The notes under the pieces were generated by a model. The model made no database searches, had not been told where the DNA came from, and saw only the letters and a program-made list of their open reading frames with translations. Made by a program: the position numbers and the translations under genes. A stretch of 5,857 bases of DNA from JBDSLU01 sp039916225 (GTDB lineage: Bacteria; Acidobacteriota; Vicinamibacteria; Vicinamibacterales; Vicinamibacteraceae), in NCBI GenBank assembly GCA_039916225.1, contig JBDSLU010000179.1, forward strand, positions 1-5,857, read 5' to 3'. Below are positions 1 to 5,304 of the stretch, in pieces (within the stretch, counting starts at the first letter, position 1; each line of letters opens with the position of its first letter).

Positions 1-1
1 T

Positions 2-250
2 CGTTCGTTCAACGAAGCGCGCCGCAACAACCGCATCTACGTCAAGCTGACGCGCGCCACGTCCGGCGCGATCGTCGCGGGCGAGCGCGAGCCGTCGCTG
101 CCGCCCTCGGTCCTCGCGGTGATCGAAGGCGCCCAGCCCGGCGTCGTCGTCCAGCCGCTCACGTCGGCCGTCGTCGGCGAATGGGACGTGCCGGCCGACG
201 TCGCCATCACCGGCCAGCGGACGCTGCCCGTGATCGTCCGCCCATACTGA
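2..250 (+). CDS. C-terminal fragment of a probable SpoIVB/S55-type peptidase-domain protein (5' partial)
   Basis: The reading frame is open from the window edge (frame of base 2) to a TGA at 248-250, giving 82 residues of a longer protein. The fragment begins RSFNEARRNNRIYVKL and contains GEREPSLPPSVLAVIEG, then a beta-rich tail ending in VRPY. The R-R-N-N-R-(I/L)-Y-V-(K/R)-L stretch followed by a LPPSVL motif resembles, from memory, the C-terminal region of long exported acidobacterial proteins whose N-terminal part is a SpoIVB-like S55 serine peptidase domain. The catalytic part lies outside the window, so this cannot be confirmed here. The stop is only 5 nt before the next start, so the two genes are probably cotranscribed and translationally coupled. 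Coding is certain; the family assignment is tentative. Confidence 0.6.
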   Translation, partial: RSFNEARRNNRIYVKLTRATSGAIVAGEREPSLPPSVLAVIEGAQPGVVVQPLTSAVVGEWDVPADVAITGQRTLPVIVRPY

Positions 251-255
251 TCGCC

Positions 256-2490
256 ATGTCCATTTCCGGATCTCGTCGACGGCTGCGGCCGAGGGCCGTC
301 TGCTACGTACTCGTCGCACTGGCTCTCGCCGGTGCCAGCGTGCTCCAGGCCGCCAGCACCGGATTCTGGGTCGTCGCGACACAGGCCGACTTTCTCAAGG
401 GCGACGCCGACGCGGTCTCGATCGATACGGACGGTCGGGTGACGATCGCTCCGGCGCTGCAGTTGCTCGGCGAAGCCGGGACGCCGGCGGTGTGGCGGAT
501 CGCCGCCGCCCGCGGCCAGGTGTGGGCCGCCACCGGCCACGACGGCAAGCTGTGGCACTTTCCCGTCCAGGGGGCGCCGAAGGTGATCTTCGACGCCGCC
601 GAGATCGATCTGCAGGCCATCGCCGCCGGGCCGCAGGGCTCGGTACTGGTCGGCTCGTCGCCCGACGGCAAGGTCTATCGCGTCGCCGCCGACGGGACGT
701 CGTCGACGTTCTTCGACCCCGAGGACAAGTACATCTGGGCCATCGCCATCGCGCCCGATGGCACCGTCTACGTCGGCACCGGCGCCAAGGGCAAGGTCTA
801 CAAGGTGCCGGCGGCCGGCGGCAGCGGCGCGCTGTTCTACGACGCCGGGGCCGAGCACGTCAGCGCCCTCGCCTTCGACGGGTCCGGCAAGCTGCTCGTC
901 GGCACGTCCACGCCCGGTCGCGTCGTGCGGCTCGAGGCGGACGGCAAGGCGTTCGTCGTCCTCGAAGCCGCCTACCAGGAAGTGCGCAGCCTGCGCGTCG
1001 CCGGCGCCGTCACCTACGCCACGGCGGCCGGCGCCGCCGCCGGCATCGCGCCCCCTGCCGCGCCGACTCCGACCGCCGACACCAGCGCCGCCGTCACGAT
1101 GTCGACCGAGGTCACCGTCACCGCGGTCGGCGACACCGCCGTCATCAGCACCGGCGCGCCGAGCGTCGGCGGCGCCGAGTCGCGCGCCACCGGTCCGCAG
1201 AAGGGCGCCATCTATCGCATCGCCGCCGACGGCGACTGGACCACCGTGTGGGACTCGCCCGAGGACGTGCCGTATGACGTGCTCGTCGAGCCCGGCGGCA
1301 GCCTGCTCGTCGCCACCGGCAGCAAGGGCAAGCTCTATCGCCTGTCCGGTGATCCGGTGCTGGCGACGCTCGTGACGCGCGCCGACGCGCAGCAGATCAC
1401 GGCGCTCGCCGACGACGGCGCGGGCGGCATCCTGCTCGCGGCAGCGAACCCCGGCCGCCTGCTCCGCCTCTCGTCGAAGCCAGCGGCGACCGGGTCCTAC
1501 GTGTCCGACGTCCGCGACACGACGACGGTGGCCACGTGGGGGACCATCCGCTGGCAGGCGACGTTGCCTGCCGGCACGGCGATCGCGCTGCACACACGGA
1601 GCGGCAACACGCGGACGCCTGACGCGACATGGAGTGTGTGGTCGGGGCCGTACACCGCCGCGCTCGGCTCGCGGATCGAGAGCCCCAAGGCCCGGTATCT
1701 GCAGTGGAAGGCCGCCCTGACCGGGGCGAACGGCACCAGCCCGGTGCTGACGTCGGTGTCCACCGCCTATCTGCCCCGGAACCTGCGGCCGCTCGTCGAC
1801 ACCGTCACGGTCCACCCGCCGGGCATCGTCTTCCAGCGCCCCTTCCCCACCGGCGATCCGGAACTGGCCGGGGTCGACGGTGGACCCGACGCTCGCGCGA
1901 CGGTCCCCGGCACGCCATCCATCGGCCAGACGCTCGGCCGGCGCACGTTCCAGAAGAGCCTGCAGACGTTCGTCTGGTCGGCCCGCGACACCGACGGCGA
2001 CCGGCTGCAGTACGCGCTCGCCTATCGCCGTGAAGGCGATCGGACGTGGACGGTGCTAAAGGACGTCCTCGCCGACGACGTCTTCACGTGGGACACGACG
2101 ACGGTGCCGGACGGCACCTACGTGATCAAGGTGATGGCGTCGGACGCCGGCGCCAACGCCCCGGCGCTGGCCCTGCAAGGCGAGCGCGAGAGCCAGAGCT
2201 TCGAGATCGACAACACGTCACCGACCGTGACGGTGACGCCGCCGGCGGCCGGCGCGACGGGCGCCGCGGCCGCGCTGGTCCGTTTCACCGTGCAGGACAG
2301 CCACACGCCAATTCAGAAGGTCGAGTACGCGAGCGCCGGCGACCGGTGGCGCCAGGCGTATCCGATCGACGGCTTGCTGGACTCGCGCGAAGAGCGCTTC
2401 GAGCTGACGCTCGAGGCGGGCGCGAAGTCACCCGTGGTCGTGCGCGCGACCGACACACTCGGCAACGTCGCGACCGCGGTCCTGCGCTAG
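256..2490 (+). CDS. Secreted beta-propeller protein with C-terminal Ig/FN3-like domains
   Basis: The protein is 744 aa. The frame stays open further upstream to 181, but ATG 256 is preferred because it directly precedes a good signal peptide (arginines at 7-13, hydrophobic core about 15-30, Ala-rich cleavage region about 31-34) and follows the upstream stop by 5 nt. No Shine-Dalgarno sequence is visible, so translation may depend on coupling. Residues about 75-405 carry repeated blades of roughly 45 residues with motifs such as SPDGKVYRV, APDGTVYVGTGAKGKVYKV and SKGKLYRL, typical of NHL or two-component-regulator-type beta-propellers. A low-complexity Ala/Thr/Val/Pro insert (about 257-312) interrupts the propeller. 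Residues about 413-508 form a beta-rich middle region (TWSVWSGPY, ARYLQWKAAL). Residues about 566-653 and 655-742 look like Ig/FN3 domains (DTDGDRLQYALAYR, PDGTYVIKVMASD). There are no obvious catalytic residues. It probably acts outside the cytoplasmic membrane, perhaps with the upstream peptidase-like protein; that partnership is inferred from gene order only. Confidence 0.85.
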   Translation: MSISGSRRRLRPRAVCYVLVALALAGASVLQAASTGFWVVATQADFLKGDADAVSIDTDGRVTIAPALQLLGEAGTPAVWRIAAARGQVWAATGHDGKLWHFPVQGAPKVIFDAAEIDLQAIAAGPQGSVLVGSSPDGKVYRVAADGTSSTFFDPEDKYIWAIAIAPDGTVYVGTGAKGKVYKVPAAGGSGALFYDAGAEHVSALAFDGSGKLLVGTSTPGRVVRLEADGKAFVVLEAAYQEVRSLRVAGAVTYATAAGAAAGIAPPAAPTPTADTSAAVTMSTEVTVTAVGDTAVISTGAPSVGGAESRATGPQKGAIYRIAADGDWTTVWDSPEDVPYDVLVEPGGSLLVATGSKGKLYRLSGDPVLATLVTRADAQQITALADDGAGGILLAAANPGRLLRLSSKPAATGSYVSDVRDTTTVATWGTIRWQATLPAGTAIALHTRSGNTRTPDATWSVWSGPYTAALGSRIESPKARYLQWKAALTGANGTSPVLTSVSTAYLPRNLRPLVDTVTVHPPGIVFQRPFPTGDPELAGVDGGPDARATVPGTPSIGQTLGRRTFQKSLQTFVWSARDTDGDRLQYALAYRREGDRTWTVLKDVLADDVFTWDTTTVPDGTYVIKVMASDAGANAPALALQGERESQSFEIDNTSPTVTVTPPAAGATGAAAALVRFTVQDSHTPIQKVEYASAGDRWRQAYPIDGLLDSREERFELTLEAGAKSPVVVRATDTLGNVATAVLR

Positions 2491-2528
2491 CGGACTCCGC
2501 GCACGTGACGTGTCGCTCGCAGACCTGA

Positions 2529-2561
2529 CAGCGCGCCGCTGAAGCGCTGCGACTATTCTTT
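2529..2561 (+). terminator. Terminator-like hairpin after the propeller gene
   Basis: The stem CAGCGC (2529-2534) pairs with GCGCTG (2544-2549) around a 9-nt loop. An alternative shorter stem is CAGCG/CGCTG at 2529-2541. A pyrimidine-rich ATTCTTT follows at 2555-2561. The hairpin starts 38 nt after the stop of the propeller gene. The T tract is short and offset by 5 nt, so it is at best a weak intrinsic terminator. It runs directly into the left repeat arm. Confidence 0.35.
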
Positions 2562-2779
2562 CCGCGATCCGGGACGGCTTGCGCCGGTCACGCGCGCTCC
2601 CGGCCGCTGTCTGCGCGAAGAGCGACGGTCGACCTGCGTCGACCGTGACGATGTGAGCCTCCCGCGCGCGTGTCGCTCGCCCACTCGCGGCGATCGTCCC
2701 CTCGCCGACTCGACGAGCCGGCTGACCTCACGGATCGCTTCAGGAACACCCGCCCCGCCTTTGACGACGGCGTCCTGAG
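2555..2779 (+). repeat. Left arm of a long imperfect inverted repeat
   Basis: Read on the + strand, this segment matches the reverse complement of 3413-3636. The alignment is gap-free from 2555 to about 2752, with paired coordinates summing to 6191, and has one 1-nt gap near 2755. By hand count there are about 21 mismatches over 225 bp (about 90% identity). Positions 2561-2680 differ at only four sites (2599, 2628, 2636, 2643), while 2681-2779 is about 84% identical. No transposase, direct target duplication or conserved protein is recognisable. The arm lies 64 nt after the propeller gene stop, in the sense direction of that gene. Confidence 0.93.
2625..2646 (+). other. Conserved 9-bp hairpin within the left repeat arm
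   Basis: ACGGTCGAC (2625-2633) pairs perfectly with GTCGACCGT (2638-2646) around the loop CTGC. The same hairpin occurs in the right arm at 3545-3566, where the G2628-C2643 pair is replaced by T-A. A second conserved complementarity encloses it: CACGCGCGC (2589-2597) with GCGCGCGTG (2664-2672). Together they suggest a folded RNA or DNA cruciform element rather than a coding sequence. Confidence 0.6.
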
Positions 2780-3015
2780 TTCGGCAACGCGTCGAGAGAT
2801 GCGGAAGTTCCGGCGCGAGCCTTGGTCGTCGGCCTCTACTGCCTGGAGCCGGACGTCGACGGCCACGACTCCAGAGCGAACGACGGAACGGGTCGAAAGT
2901 TGGCGACGTCTCTTGGAGCACTGAGGAAGATCGCCGGCCTGGTCGGCTCGACCGAGCGGAAACTGGCGGCACGAGGAAGTACAATTCACACTGCCCGTTG
3001 CACCACAGAAGACTC
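2780..3015. other. Unique spacer between left repeat arm and first small gene
   Basis: This spacer of about 235 bp has no convincing gene. Open frames cross it on both strands, but they have Arg/Ser-rich compositions, lack ribosome binding sites and run into the repeat arm or the small gene in another frame. It is not visibly similar to the corresponding DNA inside the right arm. Its 3' end holds a possible promoter element. Base composition becomes noticeably less GC-rich towards 2990. Confidence 0.5.
2958..2985 (+). promoter_or_regulatory. Possible promoter for the small membrane protein genes
   Basis: TACAAT at 2980-2985 is one base from the sigma-70 -10 consensus and lies about 40 nt before the first small gene. 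No good TTGACA lies 16-18 nt upstream. An alternative reading is an ECF-like pair, GGAAACT (2958-2964), 14 nt, then GTACAA (2979-2984), which loosely resembles the GGAACTT/GTCCAA promoter of the sigma operon. Neither reading is secure. Confidence 0.3.
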
Positions 3016-3021
3016 AGGAGG
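3016..3021 (+). promoter_or_regulatory. Consensus ribosome binding site (AGGAGG) of the first small gene
   Basis: AGGAGG(T) lies 5 nt before the ATG at 3027. It is a perfect anti-16S match in a region otherwise lacking such sites, and it is the main reason for accepting the short ORF that follows. Confidence 0.8.
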
Positions 3022-3026
3022 TCCCA

Positions 3027-3131
3027 ATGAAGATCGACAAGAGCTGGCTTCAGCGTACTGAACTGGTGTTGGGAGTCGTTGTAGTAGTGGTCGTCGTTCT
3101 GGGGTGGCTGGTCTCGCGGTTCGCCGCCTGA
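3027..3131 (+). CDS. Small single-pass membrane protein, 34 aa
   Basis: ATG 3027 to TGA 3129-3131 encodes a peptide with a charged N-terminus (MKIDKSWLQRTE), a hydrophobic stretch (residues about 13-30, with an unbroken run of eight valines in LVLGVVVVVVVVLGWLV) and a short SRFAA tail. This fits a single membrane helix, N-terminus inside by the positive-inside rule. A perfect AGGAGG lies 5 nt upstream. It sits between the arms of the long inverted repeat, 76 nt ahead of a second small membrane protein gene in the same direction. I do not recognise the family. Small respiratory-complex subunits, membrane-stress peptides and type I toxin-like peptides are all compatible with its appearance, and nothing in the sequence chooses between them. 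Confidence 0.68.
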   Translation: MKIDKSWLQRTELVLGVVVVVVVVLGWLVSRFAA

Positions 3132-3196
3132 CACGGGGTCTCGAACGGGGCGTGCTGACGCGCCACTCGCCTGTTTCAGAGATGACCGTTATCGAC

Positions 3197-3202
3197 AGGA
3201 GG
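3197..3202 (+). promoter_or_regulatory. Consensus ribosome binding site (AGGAGG) that decides the TTG start
   Basis: AGGAGG lies 5 nt before TTG 3208, the same sequence and spacing as in front of the first small gene. No ATG or GTG occurs in that frame close by, so this site fixes the start on TTG. Confidence 0.75.
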
Positions 3203-3207
3203 CTGCC

Positions 3208-3315
3208 TTGATCGCCACGAAGTGGTTGCTGTTCGGGAGCCTGATCGTCCTGGCTCTGTTCTTCTCGAGCGTCTTGGTCTGGAATATCTACAGCAACGGC
3301 CTCGCTCCGAGGTAG
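3208..3315 (+). CDS. Small single-pass membrane protein, 35 aa (TTG start)
   Basis: TTG 3208 to TAG 3313-3315 encodes a peptide beginning MIATKWLLFGSLIVLALFF. Hydrophobic residues span about 6-27, ending in VLVW, followed by a polar tail, NIYSNGLAPR. One membrane helix is predicted by eye. The consensus AGGAGG at 5-nt spacing supports translation despite the rare TTG start. The gene follows the 34-aa membrane peptide gene after 76 nt with no strong terminator between, so the two are probably one transcript. The two peptides are not obviously homologous beyond being hydrophobic and about the same length. I do not recognise the family. The short length and non-ATG start would cause most gene callers to miss it. 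Confidence 0.62.
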   Translation: MIATKWLLFGSLIVLALFFSSVLVWNIYSNGLAPR

Positions 3316-3412
3316 GTTCGCCAGATTCGTGCGGAAGTGAGTGATGGAGACGCGACGTTCGCGGCTCCAAAGAGCTGCGCCCGCTTCGCCGCGGGCACAA
3401 GGAGTCTCGTCG
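3316..3412. other. Spacer after the small genes, with one GC hairpin
   Basis: No gene is supported in these 97 bases. GCCCGC (3379-3384) pairs with GCGGGC (3391-3396) across a 6-nt loop, 64 nt after the second small gene. It lacks a T tract, so terminator activity is uncertain. The right repeat arm begins just after. Confidence 0.4.
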
Positions 3413-3636
3413 CTCAGGACGCCGTCGTCGAAGCGGTGCGGGTGTTCCCGGAGCGATCCGTGAGGTCAGCCGACTCGACGAGTCAGCGAGCAGACGATTC
3501 ACGCGAGGCAGCGAGCGACACGCGCGCGGGAGGCTCACATCGTCACGTTCGACGGAGGTCGAACGTCGCTCTTCGCGCAGACAGCGGCCGGAAGCGCGCG
3601 TGACCGGCGCAAGCCGTCCCGGATCGCGGAGGGAAT
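3413..3636 (-). repeat. Right arm of the long imperfect inverted repeat
   Basis: This is the inverted partner of 2555-2779. The best-conserved 120 bp is the outer part (3511-3630, 116/120 identical), and the inner part is more diverged. Read on the - strand, it starts 66 nt after the stop of the anti-sigma factor gene, so it has the same orientation and spacing relative to that gene as the left arm has to the propeller gene. No direct repeat suggesting a target-site duplication was found at the outer edges. Confidence 0.93.
3545..3566 (-). other. Conserved 9-bp hairpin within the right repeat arm
   Basis: On the + strand, ACGTTCGAC (3545-3553) pairs perfectly with GTCGAACGT (3558-3566) around a 4-nt loop. 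It is the counterpart of the hairpin at 2625-2646. Bases 3548 and 3563 both differ from the other arm and the pair is preserved; the only other difference lies in the loop. Confidence 0.6.
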
Positions 3637-3648
3637 GCCCGCACCGCC

Positions 3649-3687
3649 GCTGCGGCGTCGCTCCCCGCAGCCGCCAGGCGAGGCGGC
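3649..3687 (-). terminator. Tandem GC hairpins after the anti-sigma gene
   Basis: Two stems follow the anti-sigma stop codon on the - strand: GCCGCC/GGCGGC (3670-3675 with 3682-3687, 6-nt loop) and GCTGCGG/CCGCAGC (3649-3655 with 3665-3671, 9-nt loop). They overlap by two bases and could be alternatives. There is no T tract, so this is a weak call for transcription termination. Confidence 0.3.
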
Positions 3688-3702
3688 CGGCATCCGGGGT
3701 GA

Positions 3703-4470
3703 CTAGATCTTGCCGGCGATCTTGGCGCTGACCGTGGTCTGCTCGAACAGCCAGATCAGGTTGACGGCCACCGGCGAGCCGTGACGCTGCGCCGGCCGGA
3801 AGCGCGTCGTCGACACGGCACGCATCACCCGCCGCTCGAGCTCGTCGTCTTCCTTGGCCGGCAGGAACGACGCCTGCGCGACCACGCCTTCCTGCGTGAG
3901 GACACCAGCGACGGCCAGCGCGGTCGGATTGGGCGTCGCCGACTCCGGCAGGCCTTCGAGCACGTCGACGTGGTCGTCGTCGACCCGCGGCAGCACCATG
4001 CGCTCATCGAGGCTCAGCGGGTTGCGGTTGGAGCCGGGCGCGGCCATCGCCTCGAGCAGGCCCGACAACGAGTCGTCGCGCTGGGCCGGCGCGAAATACA
4101 GGAGCGCGCCAATCGCGGCGACGCACGACAGCGTCGCGCTCATCGCGCCCAGACCGGCGTAGACGAAGTGCAGATCCTCGAACGCCCGCGCGAACTGCAC
4201 CGGCCAGGACGATTCGCGCTCGCTCCGGACCCGGCTCACCACCGACTGCGACATCGCGTCGAGGTCGCAATCGAGCTGGGTCTCGTCGCGCGCCGTCAGC
4301 GCCGCAGTCATCATCGCGCGAACTTCGCGCAGCTCGCGCGCCGTCGCGTGGCAGGAGGCGCACAGCTCCAAGTGGTTCTCGACCCGCACCTGCTCATCGA
4401 TCGCCAGCTCGCCGTCGTGCAGCGGCTCGAGCAGGTCGGCGACCGTCGAGCACATCATGGAATATCTCAC
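3703..4470 (-). CDS. Zinc-finger anti-sigma factor with TonB-like C-terminal domain
   Basis: The 255-aa product starts at GTG 4468-4470, chosen over the ATG four codons later because AAGGAGG (4477-4483) lies 6 nt upstream. Residues 1-45 match the anti-sigma zinc-finger domain: C7 as possible fourth ligand, HDGEL at 18-22, and the H-x3-C-x2-C motif at H33, C37 and C40. A membrane helix spans about residues 102-127. Residues about 183-248 resemble a TonB/TolA-type C-terminal domain: a V-A-G-V-L-T-Q-E-G-V-V beta strand, a helix with ERRVMRAV, then FRPAQRHGSPVAVNLIW. The head should hold the adjacent sigma factor at the inner membrane, with the C-terminal domain in the periplasm as a possible sensor. 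The start overlaps the sigma gene stop as GTGA, implying coupled synthesis. The TonB-like assignment is by pattern only. Confidence 0.85.
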   Translation of the reverse strand: MRYSMMCSTVADLLEPLHDGELAIDEQVRVENHLELCASCHATARELREVRAMMTAALTARDETQLDCDLDAMSQSVVSRVRSERESSWPVQFARAFEDLHFVYAGLGAMSATLSCVAAIGALLYFAPAQRDDSLSGLLEAMAAPGSNRNPLSLDERMVLPRVDDDHVDVLEGLPESATPNPTALAVAGVLTQEGVVAQASFLPAKEDDELERRVMRAVSTTRFRPAQRHGSPVAVNLIWLFEQTTVSAKIAGKI

Positions 4471-5129
4471 GGCCGGCCTCCTTCCAGGCGGGCGGCGAGC
4501 GCGGCGTCGGCAGGAGACAGCGCCTGAGCGGGCGTCTCGCGCAGCTCCGCGCGGAGCAGCTCACGGGCGCGGGCCAGCCGGGATTTCACCGTACCGACCG
4601 CGACACCTTGCGAGAACGCGATTTCTTCGTAGCTCAGTCCGTCCATCTCACGCAGGACCAGCGCCGACCGCTGGTCGAAAGGCAGCGCCAGGAGCGCCGT
4701 GGTCAGTCGCGCCGCGAGCTCCCGCCGGCCCAGCACCCGATCCGGCTCGTTGGCGGTGGTGGTCGATGGCAGGTCGCCGTGCTGCTCGACGTGCTGGTCG
4801 AGCGAGACCTGCGCCGATCGGAAGCGCCGCCGCCACCAGCGCTGCCGGTTGCGCGCCTGGTTGACGACGATGCGGTAGATCCACGTCTTCAACGTCGACT
4901 GGCCGCGAAACCGCGGCAGCATGCGGAAGACCTGGAGGAAGACGTCCTGCGACAGGTCGAGGGCGTCGTTGTGATCGGCGAGCAGGTGGAACGCCAGCTG
5001 GTAGACCATGCGCTGGTGCTCGGCCACCAGGCCGGAGCAGGCGCTGTCGTCCCCGGCGATACACTGCGCCACCAGCACCGCTTCGCGGTCGCCGGCGTCG
5101 GCCCACGTGATGGCACGCACAGGCTTCAC
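4467..5129 (-). CDS. ECF (sigma-70 family, RpoE-like) RNA polymerase sigma factor
   Basis: The product is 220 aa from GTG 5127-5129, preferred because GGGGGAG (5136-5142) lies 6 nt upstream. GTG 5156 (229 aa) and GTG 5120 are in-frame alternatives. Region 2 spans residues about 33-98 (ALDLSQDVFLQVFRMLPRF, then STLKTWIYRIVVNQARNRQR for -10 recognition and melting). Region 4 spans about 142-194 (LPFDQRSALVLREMDGLSYEEIA, helix-turn-helix ending GTVKSRLARARELL) for -35 recognition. The domains are joined by a linker with no region 3, as expected for ECF factors. The stop TGA overlaps the GTG of the anti-sigma gene. A matching sigma-E-type promoter lies upstream, so positive autoregulation is likely. 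The regulon is unknown. Confidence 0.95.
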   Translation of the reverse strand: MKPVRAITWADAGDREAVLVAQCIAGDDSACSGLVAEHQRMVYQLAFHLLADHNDALDLSQDVFLQVFRMLPRFRGQSTLKTWIYRIVVNQARNRQRWWRRRFRSAQVSLDQHVEQHGDLPSTTTANEPDRVLGRRELAARLTTALLALPFDQRSALVLREMDGLSYEEIAFSQGVAVGTVKSRLARARELLRAELRETPAQALSPADAALAARLEGGRP

Positions 5130-5185
5130 TCCCTGCTCCCCCGGCCTCGGCCCCACCCCCCACGTCGAATGCCGACGCGATGGCG

Positions 5186-5202
5186 CCTCGCCAGGATCGA
5201 GG
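5186..5202 (-). other. Small hairpin in the sigma operon leader
   Basis: CCTCG (5186-5190) pairs with CGAGG (5198-5202) over a 7-nt loop, within the roughly 80-nt untranslated leader predicted between the ECF promoter and the sigma start. A five-base stem is short and may be chance in GC-rich DNA. Confidence 0.25.
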
Positions 5203-5216
5203 ATAACGCTGTCCCA

Positions 5217-5244
5217 TTGGACCCCGCAAGGCGCTGAAAGTTCC
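5217..5244 (-). promoter_or_regulatory. Sigma-E/ECF-type promoter of the sigma/anti-sigma operon
   Basis: On the - strand, GGAACTT (5244-5238) is followed by 15 nt and then GTCCAA (5222-5217). This matches the classical sigma-E promoter form GGAACTT-N15/16-GTCTAA at all -35 positions and five of six -10 positions. Transcription should begin near 5210, about 80 nt before the sigma start codon. The match to the class of sigma factor encoded just downstream suggests self-activation. Confidence 0.75.
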
Positions 5245-5269
5245 GCCGGGGCCAGATCGGGGCCGGATG

Positions 5270-5288
5270 GGCGCCTGGCGTCGGCGCC
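5270..5288 (-). terminator. GC hairpin after the transporter permease gene
   Basis: GGCGCC (5270-5275) pairs with GGCGCC (5283-5288) over a 7-nt loop, 16 nt after the permease stop on the - strand and before the ECF promoter. There is no T tract, so it is a weak terminator candidate separating the transporter operon from the sigma operon. Confidence 0.3.
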
Positions 5289-5304
5289 GGCAGCCCCTCG
5301 GCGC

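Noticed and set aside
37..1815. Long open frame of 592 codons on the - strand opposite the propeller gene
   Set aside because: It is antisense to a convincing gene with signal peptide and repeated blades. Its translation is low-complexity Arg/Gly/Ala-rich, as expected from the strong GC third-position bias, and it crosses the boundary of two real genes.
2553..3134. Open frame of 193 codons on the - strand through the left repeat arm
   Set aside because: It is Arg/Ser-rich, covers the arm and the opposite strand of the 34-aa gene, and has no recognisable domain. The two arms do not keep a common reading frame because of the 1-nt gap.
3182..3211. Nine-codon ORF (ATG 3182) whose TGA overlaps the TTG start of the 35-aa gene as TTGA
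   Set aside because: It is very short, has only a poor upstream ribosome binding site, and its body is the AGGAGG region of the next gene. The overlap is probably chance.
3337..3603. Open frame of 88 codons on the + strand through the right repeat arm
   Set aside because: Its C-terminal half is only a translation of the repeat arm, with no domain. I considered a remnant of a four-helix (23S intervening sequence) protein because of a short FPER-like string, but the rest does not match.
2545..3646. Insertion sequence with terminal inverted repeats
   Set aside because: The arms are far longer than usual IS ends, there is no transposase between them, and no target-site duplication is visible at either boundary. 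A mobile origin remains possible but is not shown.
3781..4527. Open frame of 248 codons on the + strand opposite the anti-sigma gene
   Set aside because: It is Arg/His-rich antisense translation without a domain. The opposite strand has a clear zinc-finger anti-sigma protein with a proper ribosome binding site.
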